Below, in pieces: positions 16,846 to 26,947 of a stretch of DNA of 52,709 bases (positions are counted from its first letter, which is position 1; the number at the start of each line of letters is the position of its first letter). The notes under the pieces were generated by a model, which was not told where the DNA came from, did not search any database, and saw nothing but the letters and a program-made list of their open reading frames with translations. A program made the position numbers and the translations under genes. Source of the stretch: an uncultured Treponema sp. (GTDB taxonomy: Bacteria > Spirochaetota > Spirochaetia > Treponematales > Treponemataceae); contig CAMNIU010000235.1 in assembly GCA_946540605.1 (NCBI GenBank), positions 1-52,709 of the forward strand, read 5' to 3'.

Positions 16846-17769
16846 ATGGAAAACTTAGAAACCTTAAATTTCGATTATGTAATTATTGGTGCAGGTCCTG
16901 CTGGTCTTGCCAGTGCTCAGTATGCAGCCCGTAGTGGTTTGAATACTGTTGTTCTTGATCCTGCTGGAGCTGGAGGACAGGCACTTCAGATTGCAGAACT
17001 GGAGAATTATCCTGGAGTGTATCCGGTTGTAAACGGTGCAGACTTTATGGATAACATGCGCAATCAGGCAGAAGCCTTTGGTGCAAAAATCGAACTTGTT
17101 ACTGTTACTTCCATAGATAAAACAGGCAGCGACTTTATTGTTACTACAAAACACAAAATCTTTAAGGCACCTTGTTTATGTCTTGCAACTGGTGCATTCC
17201 ACAAAAATCTTGGGGTTCCTGGTGAAGCTGAATTTACAGGACGCGGAGTTTCTTACTGCGCTACCTGTGATGGTCCTTTCTTCCGCAACCGAAAAATTGT
17301 TGTAGTTGGTGGCGGCGATTCTGCCTGCAGTGAGGCAGTTTATCTTTCAACTCTTTCAAAAGACGTTACAATCATTCACCGCCGAAACGAGTTCCGCGCT
17401 CAAAAAGCTGTTGTAGACAAAATGCTTGCGGCTGGTGTAAAGCCTGTATATGATACAGTACTCAAAGAAATCAAGGGCGGCATGAAAGTTGAATCCCTTG
17501 TAATTGAAAATGTAAAGACTGGTGAACAGAGCGAACTTGCCTGCGATGCTGTATTTATTTTTGCAGGAATGGTTCCTCAGACTGAACTTGTAGATATGCT
17601 TCCAAAAGATGGAAACGGCTACATTGTAACTGATGAAACTATGGCAACTTCTATGCCTGGCCTTTTTGCTGCCGGAGATGTCCGCAGTAAATCGTTCCGT
17701 CAGGTTGTAACTGCCACTGCTGACGGAGCAATTGCCGCTCATTCCGCTTACGAGTTTTTGCATAAATAA
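16846..17769 (+). CDS. trxB: Thioredoxin reductase
   Basis: GAGPAGLASAQYAARSGL, CATCDG redox motif, GGGDSACSEA, FAAGDVRSK. Confidence 0.93.
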   Translation: MENLETLNFDYVIIGAGPAGLASAQYAARSGLNTVVLDPAGAGGQALQIAELENYPGVYPVVNGADFMDNMRNQAEAFGAKIELVTVTSIDKTGSDFIVTTKHKIFKAPCLCLATGAFHKNLGVPGEAEFTGRGVSYCATCDGPFFRNRKIVVVGGGDSACSEAVYLSTLSKDVTIIHRRNEFRAQKAVVDKMLAAGVKPVYDTVLKEIKGGMKVESLVIENVKTGEQSELACDAVFIFAGMVPQTELVDMLPKDGNGYIVTDETMATSMPGLFAAGDVRSKSFRQVVTATADGAIAAHSAYEFLHK

Positions 17770-17781
17770 TTTTGACCGGCG

Positions 17782-19467
17782 ATGATGATGAAAGCTAAAA
17801 AGTTAGTTACTACTATATTAATTCTTGCGGGCGGTCTCATTTCCGGACTGTCCGCTCAGCAAACTCCTTCAGTTAATTTCTGGAGCCGCATGGCTAACGA
17901 TGAGCTTGCTGCAAAAATTACCGATGAAATGACAGATTCTGAGCTCCTCTCGCAAACCTTTATGTTTGGCTGGGCTGGAGCTGAACCTCCGGAACTTTTG
18001 TACCAGTGGGTAGAGCGAGGACTTGGAAGCGTAAAAGTTTTCGGCTGGAATACAGATGATATTTATCTTGTTGCAAAATCAATTACAGGTTTACAGACTC
18101 AGGCGGCAGAAGGGCGTTTTCAGATTCCGTTATTTGTTGCAACTGACCAGGAAGGCGGATGGATTCGTCACGTAAAGGGCGATACTTCAATCACTCCTGG
18201 AAATATGGCAATTGGAGCGGGTGGTTACCCTTCAGATTCCTGGTATACCGCTTATTATATCAGCCGCGAAATTAAGACTCTTGGAATCAACATGAACTTT
18301 GCGCCAACTGTAGATCTTTTTACAGATCATGATTCGTCTATTATTGGTACAAGGTCTTTTGGTGATGATCCGGATAAAACAGGAATTCTTGGAGCAGCCT
18401 TTGTTTCCGGCTCAGAAGCGGCGGGCGTGCTTGCAACTGCAAAACATTTCCCTGGTCATGGCGACACAAGTCTCGACTCACATGGTAAGCTTCCGGTAAT
18501 CAATATCGATTTTGATACTTTTAAGAATCGAGAGCTCACACCTTATCTTTATCTTATAAAAGAAAATGTTCCGGCTGTAATGTCTGGTCATTTGAGCTTT
18601 CCTTTGATTGAAACTTCCGGAGCTCCGGCTTCGCTTTCATATTATTTCCTTACAGACCTTTTACGAAATCAGCTTGGATACAAGGGGCTTATCATAACTG
18701 ATGATATGATGATGGTTGGCGCTACGGTTTATGCCGGCACAATGTCTAATGCCTTTAAGATGGCTCTTGAAGCTGGAAATGATATTATTCTTTCTTCTAC
18801 AACTGCAAAATTGAACGAGGCATTGTGGCTCAAAAATCTTGAACTTATGACTACGGACAGTACATTCCGTGAGCGTGTAAAAGATGCAGCCCGTCGTGTA
18901 ATAAAAGCAAAACTGGACTATTTTAAGTCTGGCAATGCAGCTCCGCTTTATCCGGATTCAGATACAATTGATTCTCATATTCCAGACCGTGATGGAGAAA
19001 AGTTTTTCCTTGAACAGGCCTGTCGCTCGGTTACAGTAGAAAAACAGGGGAGTTTGCCGCTCAAGGCTGATAAGGCTGGCCGAGTACTTTTGATGGGCTC
19101 GCTTACAAGTTTCTTTAAAGCCGGTAAACAGCGTTATCCTGATGCTGGTGAGTTCCATTATACTTATGAAACAGGTCCAAATGAAACACAGTGGGTTCTG
19201 GACAATCTGCCGGGAGTTGCTAATGGCTATGACACTGTAATAATTTGTGTTTCAAGTGAAAATCATGTAAAGATTGCCAATTATTTTAAGGGTTCTGGAA
19301 AGCGGGTTATTGTGCTGTGTAATATGACTCCAACACTTACAGAAAAACTTCAGTGGGCAGACAGCATTCTGCTTGGCTACAGCTGGCGCTGTGATTATTC
19401 GCTTAAGGCAATGTTAGGCGCGGTTAACGGTGAGTTTGTTCCACAAGGTACAAAGCCGTATAATTAA
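17782..19467 (+). CDS. Glycoside hydrolase family 3 (NagZ-like) secreted enzyme
   Basis: Signal peptide; ATDQEGGWIRHVKG; ATAKHFPGHGDTSLDSHGKLP; ITDDMMM. Confidence 0.88.
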   Translation: MMMKAKKLVTTILILAGGLISGLSAQQTPSVNFWSRMANDELAAKITDEMTDSELLSQTFMFGWAGAEPPELLYQWVERGLGSVKVFGWNTDDIYLVAKSITGLQTQAAEGRFQIPLFVATDQEGGWIRHVKGDTSITPGNMAIGAGGYPSDSWYTAYYISREIKTLGINMNFAPTVDLFTDHDSSIIGTRSFGDDPDKTGILGAAFVSGSEAAGVLATAKHFPGHGDTSLDSHGKLPVINIDFDTFKNRELTPYLYLIKENVPAVMSGHLSFPLIETSGAPASLSYYFLTDLLRNQLGYKGLIITDDMMMVGATVYAGTMSNAFKMALEAGNDIILSSTTAKLNEALWLKNLELMTTDSTFRERVKDAARRVIKAKLDYFKSGNAAPLYPDSDTIDSHIPDRDGEKFFLEQACRSVTVEKQGSLPLKADKAGRVLLMGSLTSFFKAGKQRYPDAGEFHYTYETGPNETQWVLDNLPGVANGYDTVIICVSSENHVKIANYFKGSGKRVIVLCNMTPTLTEKLQWADSILLGYSWRCDYSLKAMLGAVNGEFVPQGTKPYN

Positions 19468-20144
19468 AACGTTGGTATTTCCCTTATCTTATTATACTTA
19501 GCATCGTAACTGTGGCTGTTAGGGCGGATTCCTAAGATTCTTTCGTTTTCTGCCTGTAGCTGGAATTTTATCATCTGCTTAAAGGCATCCATCATCGGCT
19601 CTGGATTAATGGCGGGATCGCATAGTCCGTTTTCCTGCATCTCCTTAATCAGATAATAGCAGGATTCTATAGTAGAAATGTATTCAGGGCGTGGTTCGTG
19701 TTTAAAAGTAAAAATAGAACGGTAGTCTCCATAGAAAGAAAGCCGTGGTAATTTCAATAAAAACGGATTATGTTCTATCAGCTTGCGTGCGCAGAACCAG
19801 GTTGAATCCAGAATTAAAACCAAAAGTTTTTTGCCGGCAAGTGCTTCTCCAAAGCCTTCTTTTTTAGCAGTCCAGGCATCTTCTCCAGGATACATCATAA
19901 CTGGAAAATACTGTGGGTCTGCAAGCAGTTCCTGTAGTCTCTTATTATGTTCAAATTCAAAGCCAACAAGAATTTCTGAGTCCTTAAGCGAGATTTTTGC
20001 AATATGTCCTGTTCCTGTTCTCTGTCTTTTTGCTTCTTTCTGGTGCATTAAAAGCACGAATTTTATACCGGGATCAATTTCCTTTGTGTAAGAACAGAGG
20101 CAGGCAGATTTTGGTTTGAAGCATTTATAGCACATTTCGCTCAT
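19464..20144 (-). CDS. DTW domain protein (tRNA-uridine aminocarboxypropyltransferase-like)
   Basis: Cys-rich N-terminus CYKCFKPKSACLC; LILDSTWFCARKL (DxTW motif). Confidence 0.82.
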   Translation of the reverse strand: MSEMCYKCFKPKSACLCSYTKEIDPGIKFVLLMHQKEAKRQRTGTGHIAKISLKDSEILVGFEFEHNKRLQELLADPQYFPVMMYPGEDAWTAKKEGFGEALAGKKLLVLILDSTWFCARKLIEHNPFLLKLPRLSFYGDYRSIFTFKHEPRPEYISTIESCYYLIKEMQENGLCDPAINPEPMMDAFKQMIKFQLQAENERILGIRPNSHSYDAKYNKIREIPTF

Positions 20145-20228
20145 AATTCGAAAACTATAGCATAGGTTGACAAAAAATTCTATAATGTCATAATATACCA
20201 AACATTTTGACAAAAAAAGGGGTGGCAT

Positions 20229-21941
20229 ATGAATCTTGCCCATGAATATATTAAAGACTACCGTGAATATACATCTTATGAAGACTTAAAGGCCAACTGT
20301 CATCTTACAGCACCAGAAGATTTTAATTTTGCTTATGATATTATTGACCGTTATGCGCGCGAAACTCCAGATAAGAGAGCTTTAGTCTGGATAGATGATA
20401 ATTCAACAGAAGCAAAAATATTTACCTTTGCTGATATTTCCCGTGAATCAAAACGTGCCGCTTACTGGCTGGCTCTTAAGGGAATCAGAAAAGGCGATAT
20501 GGTTATGCTTATGCTTCGCCGTCGTTATGAATGGTGGTTTCTTCTTCCAGCTCTTCATCGAATCGGAGCTGTAGCAATTGCAGCATCAGATCAGCTTTTG
20601 AAATCAGATATTGAATATCGTACAAATGCTGCTGATGTAAAAATGATTATTTCATACGATAATCCACATGTTCAGGAAGAAATTGAAAAGGCAATGGAAA
20701 AATCTCCAACTGTAAAATATCTTGTTACTGTTGGTCCAGACCGCGAAGGCTGGATAAATTTCCACGATGAATATGAAAAAATTGATCCTGAATTCCCTCG
20801 CCCTGTAGGAGAAGCTGCAACTCACAATTCAGATCCAATGCTTATGTACTTTACTTCTGGTACATCAGGTTATCCTAAGATGGTTTTGCATGACTTTACA
20901 TATCCAATTGGACACATTATTACCGCAAAATACTGGCATGGTGTTGTAGATGATGGACTTCATCTTACGATTGCAGAAACTGGTTGGGCAAAGGCTAGCT
21001 GGGGTAAAATTTACGGTCAGTGGATTTGTGGAACTGCACAGTTTGTTTACGATATGAACATGCTCAAGCCGGATAAGATGCTCACTTTGATTTCTAAATA
21101 CGGTCTTACAACTTTCTGTGCACCACCAACTGTATACCGCTTCCTGGTTCGTCAGGATTTGTCAAAATATGATTTGAGCAAGTGTCAGCGATTCTCAACA
21201 GCCGGCGAAGCTCTTAACGACGAGGTTTATGACAAGTGGCTTGAGCAGACTGGAAAACGCATTTACGAAGGTTACGGTCAGTCTGAATCAGCTGTAATCT
21301 GCGGAAACTTTATGGACTATGCAGATTCTCCTGTAAAACCTGGTTCAATGGGACGTCCATCTCCAGCTTATGATGTAGAAATTTTAAATCCAAATGACAA
21401 GCCTGTTCCAAATGGCGAAGTAGGGGAACTTTGTATTCACGTTGATAAGGGCCATCCTTTTGGACTGCTTACTGGTTATCACAAAGATATTTCGCTTACA
21501 GCCGAAGCATTTGACGGCGGTTACTATCATACAGGCGATAATGTTTACCGCGATGATGACGGTTACATCTGGTTTGTTGGTCGTAAGGATGATATTATTA
21601 AATCCTCAGGCTACAGAATCAGTCCGTTCGAAGTTGAATCAATTTTGCAGAAACATCCTGCTGTAATGGAATGTGCCGTTACTGGCGTTGAAGATGCTAA
21701 GCGTGGTCAGATTGTTAAGGCAACAATCGTTCTTGTTCCTGCTTATAAGGACAAAGATCCAAAAGAAATGGAAGTTGAGATTTCTACTTTTGCAAAAGAA
21801 AATACAGCAATGTATAAGATTCCTCGAATTTATGAATTTGTGGATGAATTGCCTAAAACAATCAGTGGAAAAATCCGCCGCGTAGAAATCCGCGAAAAAG
21901 ACAAAGGAAAGGATATTGAAAAAATCAAGCAGGATTTTTAA
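20229..21941 (+). CDS. AMP-dependent acyl-CoA synthetase (acetyl/medium-chain type)
   Basis: YFTSGTSGYPKM, GYGQSESAV, YHTGDNVYRDDDGYIWFVGRKDDIIKSSGYRI, KTISGKIRR. Confidence 0.9.
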   Translation: MNLAHEYIKDYREYTSYEDLKANCHLTAPEDFNFAYDIIDRYARETPDKRALVWIDDNSTEAKIFTFADISRESKRAAYWLALKGIRKGDMVMLMLRRRYEWWFLLPALHRIGAVAIAASDQLLKSDIEYRTNAADVKMIISYDNPHVQEEIEKAMEKSPTVKYLVTVGPDREGWINFHDEYEKIDPEFPRPVGEAATHNSDPMLMYFTSGTSGYPKMVLHDFTYPIGHIITAKYWHGVVDDGLHLTIAETGWAKASWGKIYGQWICGTAQFVYDMNMLKPDKMLTLISKYGLTTFCAPPTVYRFLVRQDLSKYDLSKCQRFSTAGEALNDEVYDKWLEQTGKRIYEGYGQSESAVICGNFMDYADSPVKPGSMGRPSPAYDVEILNPNDKPVPNGEVGELCIHVDKGHPFGLLTGYHKDISLTAEAFDGGYYHTGDNVYRDDDGYIWFVGRKDDIIKSSGYRISPFEVESILQKHPAVMECAVTGVEDAKRGQIVKATIVLVPAYKDKDPKEMEVEISTFAKENTAMYKIPRIYEFVDELPKTISGKIRRVEIREKDKGKDIEKIKQDF

Positions 21942-21947
21942 TCTAAC

Positions 21948-22025
21948 GTCATTCCGACGAATCACACTGTCATTCCGACGAAGGTCGGAATCTATTACAA
22001 GATGCCGAAATAAGTTCGGCATGAC
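21948..22025. repeat. Two adjacent TGTCATTCCG-type palindromic repeats
   Basis: GTCATTCCGACGAATCACACTGTCATTCCGACGAAGGTCGGAATCTATTACAAGATGCCGAAATAAGTTCGGCATGACA. Confidence 0.75.
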
Positions 22026-22572
22026 ATTGATTTCATTTATCTTTTTAACCTCATGTTCTCTAAAATATTCTGAGCAGGTTAATTCAGAAGATAAGGTTCC
22101 TGAATTTGTTTTTGAAGATACAAAACTTGTTCGTTTTGAAAAAAAGAATCCTACAATTGAAGTTTCTGCGCAAAAACTTGAGCAGTACAAAAACAGCAGC
22201 GAGTCTTACGGCCAGCAGGTTACTTTTACTTCGTATGATGATAAAGGTGAAGTAGAAACAGAAGGCAGCTGCGGAATTCTTTATGCAGATACAGATAAAA
22301 AAATCTATGAACTGTATGATGATATAAATCTATATAACTCTGCGGAAAACATGCGTTTTTATGCAAATGCTCTTAGGTGGAATGGCCGTTCAGAACAGCT
22401 CACAAGTGGCCGCGGAGATATGGTAAAAATCGAAAAAGATGATACAATAATGAGAGGAAGTGGTTTTACTGCCAGCGGTATAAGTAAAACTTTTTCGTTC
22501 CGTGGAAACATTACAGGAACTATAGAAACTTCCGATGAAAATTCCGAAAAAGAATCAGAAAATGTTGAATAA
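22021..22572 (+). CDS. lptC: LptC-like LPS export lipoprotein (start uncertain: 21916 TTG or 22021 ATG)
   Basis: Lipobox ISFIFLTSC; located directly upstream of lptA/lptB-like genes; predicted beta-rich. Confidence 0.65.
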   Translation: MTLISFIFLTSCSLKYSEQVNSEDKVPEFVFEDTKLVRFEKKNPTIEVSAQKLEQYKNSSESYGQQVTFTSYDDKGEVETEGSCGILYADTDKKIYELYDDINLYNSAENMRFYANALRWNGRSEQLTSGRGDMVKIEKDDTIMRGSGFTASGISKTFSFRGNITGTIETSDENSEKESENVE

Positions 22573-23278
22573 AAAATATGTTGCAGCAGTTTTAATTTCT
22601 CTTTGGTTTACGGCTCTTCCTCTTTTCGCTGAAAAAATCATTTTTTCTGCAAACAGAATGACAGGGCAGGCTGGAAATACAAATACTACTACAAGTCTTT
22701 CCGGAAATGCTTATATCAAAACCGAAACAATGGAAATTCAGGCTGATGATGTTGAATTATCTGGTGATAACTATCGCTATATCAAGGCAACAGGTCATAT
22801 AAATGGAAAAAATCTTAAAACAAATATGGAATTTACCTGCGATTCCCTTGAATATGACAGAACTACAAAACTGGCTTCGTTAAAAGGTAACGTTAATCTT
22901 GAAGATAAAGATAATGATGTAAAGGCCAAGGCTCAGATAATTGATTATAATCAGGATACGGAAATAGCAGTTCTTCAGGTGCAGATAAATCTTACACAGA
23001 AAGATAATGTATGTTCCGGCTCATATGCAGTTTACTATAAAAAGGCGCAGCTTCTTGAGATTTCCGGTAATGCACAGGTTAAACAGGATGATGATGTATT
23101 CCGCGCCCAGCACATTACTCTTGATATGGACACACAGGATATTACTCTTGGTGGTAATGTAAAGGGTACTGTAACAGATACAAAACAGGCTGAGCCAGAG
23201 CCTGTTGTAGAAACTGAGGCTTCTGAACCAAAAGAACAGCCTGACTTAAAGGAGGAGGGACCAAAAGATGGAGAATGA
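22562..23278 (+). CDS. lptA: LptA/OstA-like periplasmic protein
   Basis: Signal peptide MLNKKYVAAVLISLWFTALPLFAE; OstA-like repeats (MEIQADDVELSGDNYRYIKATGHINGKN). Start overlaps the lptC stop. Confidence 0.75.
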   Translation: MLNKKYVAAVLISLWFTALPLFAEKIIFSANRMTGQAGNTNTTTSLSGNAYIKTETMEIQADDVELSGDNYRYIKATGHINGKNLKTNMEFTCDSLEYDRTTKLASLKGNVNLEDKDNDVKAKAQIIDYNQDTEIAVLQVQINLTQKDNVCSGSYAVYYKKAQLLEISGNAQVKQDDDVFRAQHITLDMDTQDITLGGNVKGTVTDTKQAEPEPVVETEASEPKEQPDLKEEGPKDGE

Positions 23279-24086
23279 TGAATTAAACGAAACAACAGAA
23301 GTTCCCGAAATCCCGAATACTGAGCCAGTTTCAGAGGTTCCAGAAAATCAGACTTCTCAAAATCATATTCTCCGCGTTTCAAGCCTTTATAAACAGTTTG
23401 GCCATAAAAAAGTAGTTCGCGGTGTTGAATTTTCCATGCAGATGGGGGAGGTTCTGGGCTTGCTGGGGCCGAACGGTGCCGGAAAAACAACTACCTTCTA
23501 TATGGTAGTAGGTTTTTATAAGCCAACAGCAGGTGATGTTTTTCTTGATGAAAAATGCATTACGGGGCTGCCTATGTATAAGCGGGCCCGTCTTGGAATT
23601 GCATATCTGCCTCAGGAACCTTCTGTATTCCGCAAATTTACAGTAGAAGAAAATATCTGGTCCATTCTCGAAACCCGTAAAGACCTTACAAAAGCCGAAA
23701 AAAAAGAACGCCTTGAATCGCTGATTGAGGAATTTTCAATTGGCCGCATCCGTAAGCAGAAAGCTTTTACCTTGTCTGGTGGTGAACGCCGCCGTACAGA
23801 AATTGCGCGTTCTTTGGCGATGGAACCAAAATTTCTGCTTCTGGACGAGCCTTTTGCCGGAATTGACCCTATTGCCGTTGCCGATATCAAAGGAATGATT
23901 CGACTTCTTGCAAAGCGTGGCATTGGAATTTTGATTACAGACCACAATGTACGTGATACTCTGGAAATTACAGACCGTGCTATCATCATAAATCAGGGAA
24001 CAATCATGACCCAGGGTACAAAACAGCAGATTCTCGAAAGCGAAGTAGCCCGCGAGATTTATCTGGGTAAGGATTTTTCTATGTAG
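23268..24086 (+). CDS. lptB: LPS export ABC transporter ATP-binding protein
   Basis: LGLLGPNGAGKTTTFYMVVGFYKPTAGDVFLD, LSGGERRRTEIARSLA, LLLDEPFAGIDPIAV, ILITDHNVRDTLEITDRA. Confidence 0.92.
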   Translation: MENDELNETTEVPEIPNTEPVSEVPENQTSQNHILRVSSLYKQFGHKKVVRGVEFSMQMGEVLGLLGPNGAGKTTTFYMVVGFYKPTAGDVFLDEKCITGLPMYKRARLGIAYLPQEPSVFRKFTVEENIWSILETRKDLTKAEKKERLESLIEEFSIGRIRKQKAFTLSGGERRRTEIARSLAMEPKFLLLDEPFAGIDPIAVADIKGMIRLLAKRGIGILITDHNVRDTLEITDRAIIINQGTIMTQGTKQQILESEVAREIYLGKDFSM

Positions 24087-24094
24087 GCTACCAA

Positions 24095-24153
24095 TGTCAT
24101 GCTGAACTTGTTTCAGCATCTTGTAATAGACCCTGAAACAAGTTCAGGGTGAC
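24095..24153. repeat. TGTCATGCTG-type paired palindromic repeat
   Basis: TGTCATGCTGAACTTGTTTCAGCATCTTGTAATAGACCCTGAAACAAGTTCAGGGTGAC. Confidence 0.75.
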
Positions 24154-24166
24154 GGTCAAAATCAAT

Positions 24167-24195
24167 TTGACATCAGTCTCTTCTTATAGTAAAAT
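24167..24195 (+). promoter_or_regulatory. Sigma70-type promoter for rny
   Basis: TTGACA - 17 nt - TAAAAT. Confidence 0.7.
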
Positions 24196-24235
24196 AGAGT
24201 TTGAACTATTCTAAAATTTACAATAGGAGTGAAGT

Positions 24236-25765
24236 ATGAACATCGTGTTGTACATAGTTCTCCCTGTTGCTGGAATTGTTCTTGGATGGATTATTCGCTG
24301 GATTTATGCCAGATTTCAATTAACAGCTTCTGAACAGAAAGCCGAGCGCGTTAAACAGGACGCTATTCGGGAAGCAGAAGCACAGAAAAAAGAAATTTTG
24401 TTAAATGCAAAAGATGAGCTCATTCGTGAACGAAATCAGCAGGAGCGGGAGAACCGTGAACGCAGAGCCGAAGTGCAGCGCTTTGAGGCAAGGGTAAACA
24501 AAAAAGAAGAACTCCTTGATCAGCGTGCAGCGGAATTTGAAAAAAACGAAAAAGAACTTGCAGATAAGAAAGCTGCAATGGTAAAAAGAGAAGAAGAACT
24601 TTCTAAACAGGAAGAGCTTTATCGTCAGGAACTTGAAAAAATCTCTGGTCTTTCACAGCAGGAAGCAAAAGATTTGATTATCAAGAACCTCGAAAATGAC
24701 GCACGTCACGACGCACAGGCTCTTATCAACAAAATTGAGCAGGAAGCCCAGCTTACTGCAGAAAAGAAAGCCAAAGACATTCTTGTTACCACAATTCAAC
24801 GTATTGCTCCGGAAACAACAAGCGACATTACAGTAGCTACAGTTTCTCTTCCAAGTGACGAGATGAAGGGTCGCATTATCGGTCGTGAAGGCCGCAACAT
24901 CCGTACCCTCGAAACTCTCACTGGTGTAGACATCATCATTGATGATACTCCTGAAGCTGTAGTTATCTCTTGTTTTGACCCGGTTCGCAAGGAAATTGCT
25001 AAGGAATCTCTTGAACGCCTTATTTCTGACGGACGTATTCATCCGGCAAGAATCGAGGAAATTGTTCAGAAGGTTACCCACGAAATTCAGAACAAGATTT
25101 ACGAAGAAGGCGAAAGAGCCCTTTTCGACCTCGGAATTCACAATATGAATACCGACGGAATTCGTGCTCTTGGCCGCCTTTACTTCCGTACAAGTTACGG
25201 TCAGAACGTTCTTTACCATTCAAAGGAAGTTGCAATGGCTGCCAGCATGATTGCTGCAGAAATTGGTGCAGACCGCGAAATTGCAAAGCGTGCTGCAATT
25301 CTTCATGATATTGGTAAGGGAGCTGAAACAGACAGCGATCAGAACCACGCAGAGGTTGGTGCTGAAATGGCACGCAAGATGGGTGAAAGTGCAGTTGTTA
25401 TCAACGCAATTGCTGCTCACCACAACGATGTACCTACAGAATCTCTTGAGGCTGTTGTTGTACAGATTGCTGATGCTATTTCTGCGGCACGTCCTGGTGC
25501 TCGCCGTGAGACAATTGACAACTACGTTAAGCGTCTTGAAAACCTTGAGGCAATTGCCGAAGGCTTTAATGGTGTTGAAAAGGCATACGCTATTCAGGCT
25601 GGTCGTGAGCTCCGCATTCTTGTTAATAACGAGAAGATTGCCGATGGCGATGTAAAAGAGCTTGCACGTAATATTGCAAAGCAGATTGAAACTGATTTGC
25701 GATATCCTGGAAGAATAAGACTTACAATGATCCGCGAGACACGAATCGTGGAGTATGCTAGGTAA
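24236..25765 (+). CDS. rny: Ribonuclease Y
   Basis: N-terminal TM, coiled coil, KH domain (GRIIGREGRNIRTLETLTGVDIIIDDTPEAVVISCFDPVRKEIA), HD motif (AAILHDIGKG). Confidence 0.94.
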   Translation: MNIVLYIVLPVAGIVLGWIIRWIYARFQLTASEQKAERVKQDAIREAEAQKKEILLNAKDELIRERNQQERENRERRAEVQRFEARVNKKEELLDQRAAEFEKNEKELADKKAAMVKREEELSKQEELYRQELEKISGLSQQEAKDLIIKNLENDARHDAQALINKIEQEAQLTAEKKAKDILVTTIQRIAPETTSDITVATVSLPSDEMKGRIIGREGRNIRTLETLTGVDIIIDDTPEAVVISCFDPVRKEIAKESLERLISDGRIHPARIEEIVQKVTHEIQNKIYEEGERALFDLGIHNMNTDGIRALGRLYFRTSYGQNVLYHSKEVAMAASMIAAEIGADREIAKRAAILHDIGKGAETDSDQNHAEVGAEMARKMGESAVVINAIAAHHNDVPTESLEAVVVQIADAISAARPGARRETIDNYVKRLENLEAIAEGFNGVEKAYAIQAGRELRILVNNEKIADGDVKELARNIAKQIETDLRYPGRIRLTMIRETRIVEYAR

Positions 25766-25776
25766 GTGAAGCAGTG

Positions 25777-25873
25777 AATTGCTTCGCCTGCGGCTCGCAA
25801 TGACGAATTGCGGGCCGTTATTTTTTTTAACCATAGGCTACCAGCTTGTCATTGCGAGCGGAGCGAAGCAATC
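25777..25873. repeat. Inverted pair of CATTGCGAGC-type repeats
   Basis: GATTGCTTCG-like...CTCGCAATGACG / TTGTCATTGCGAGCGGAGCGAAGCAATC. Confidence 0.7.
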
Positions 25874-25875
25874 CA

Positions 25876-26451
25876 TTAAAAATTCGCTGCTACATATAGC
25901 ACAATCAGATTATCATAAGAACTATTACCGCGCGGCATAAGATTCCAATAGCCGCCTATAGAAGGCAAATAACGTGAACTTCCTTCATGGGCAAAGTTAT
26001 ATTCAACCTGGAATTTAAAGCCATTTCCCCAGGGAGTTGAATCATTATAATCACCAACTGAATCAGTTTTTATATTATCAAATCTAAGGCCAAGGGTATA
26101 AGCAAGACCAAAGTTCAATCCACCAAGTCCGGGATATATTTTAATTCCCAGAGGGAACGAAAGATGAACTTTACTCGATTTTTCAGATGAATTCCAGGTA
26201 AAATCCCAAATCATATCGTTTCCAAGATAAAAACTTACCTGAGAAATAGGATTGATGTTTGCTGATACTGTTGTACCCAGAATAATTCTATTTCCTTTTT
26301 CAATTTCACTTCCTGTAGAAACAACAGAATTTGCTCCATAAATTGGAACTCCAGATGAAAGACCTGCTGTAAAACTGAAAAGTCTTTCGTTTGCACTTAG
26401 AAAAGAGCATGCCAGAATAACAGTTGAAATCAAAGTAATTATTTTTTTCAT
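25876..26451 (-). CDS. Hypothetical secreted/outer-membrane protein
   Basis: Signal peptide MKKIITLISTVILACSFLSANE; beta-strand-like C-terminus ending in F. Confidence 0.55.
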   Translation of the reverse strand: MKKIITLISTVILACSFLSANERLFSFTAGLSSGVPIYGANSVVSTGSEIEKGNRIILGTTVSANINPISQVSFYLGNDMIWDFTWNSSEKSSKVHLSFPLGIKIYPGLGGLNFGLAYTLGLRFDNIKTDSVGDYNDSTPWGNGFKFQVEYNFAHEGSSRYLPSIGGYWNLMPRGNSSYDNLIVLYVAANF

Positions 26452-26468
26452 ATATTATGCTCCCTGTA

Positions 26469-26921
26469 TTATCGGTATACAACTTTGAAAGTCTGGAATA
26501 CAAGTTTAATATCCGGAGTAAAGTCAAATCCTAGAATAGCACCTTCATCTTCAAGATATTCCTGCTTACGTTCTTTCCATTGACCAAGATCTTCATCTTC
26601 ACCTTCGAGACGAGCCATTTCCCAGGTTACTTCGTTGAAAGGAACAACCTCTACGCTTTGAGTTTCTATTATACAGCGAGGTGTGTTTGAACGGTCGAGT
26701 ACAACATACAATTCCCCTGAAACTGGAAGTGGTTCCTGGTCTATCGAATAAGTTGCCCAGCTTGTAAAAAAAGCAGTCTTTTGGCCGCCAAGTACAAGCG
26801 TTATAAGCTCATCACCAACAAAGCCTTTTGCCTCAAAGCTGAGGTCACCAGCACAGCGGTCTTCTTCGCTACGGCCTGTATCTGCTATAAATTTATTCCA
26901 GTATTCATCAATATTTGGCAT
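26469..26921 (-). CDS. ASCH domain-containing protein
   Basis: FGD-like region, LVLGGQKTAFFTSW, LYVVLDRSNTPRCIIETQSVEVVPFNEV, GDEDLGQWKERKQEYL-like tail. Confidence 0.75.
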   Translation of the reverse strand: MPNIDEYWNKFIADTGRSEEDRCAGDLSFEAKGFVGDELITLVLGGQKTAFFTSWATYSIDQEPLPVSGELYVVLDRSNTPRCIIETQSVEVVPFNEVTWEMARLEGEDEDLGQWKERKQEYLEDEGAILGFDFTPDIKLVFQTFKVVYR

Positions 26922-26947
26922 GGTTATTTTGTTCCTTTATAAAATGA

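Noticed and set aside
22021-24086. lptC-lptA-lptB cluster as a novel envelope system
   Set aside because: Lpt-like genes in this order are common in diderm bacteria and, to my knowledge, have homologues in other treponemes; only the repeat-derived lptC start is unusual.
24653-25834. Long antisense ORFs opposite rny (24653..25219, 25220..25834) and similar antisense ORFs across the window
   Set aside because: They mirror the codon pattern of well-supported genes on the opposite strand and have no recognisable domains or RBS.
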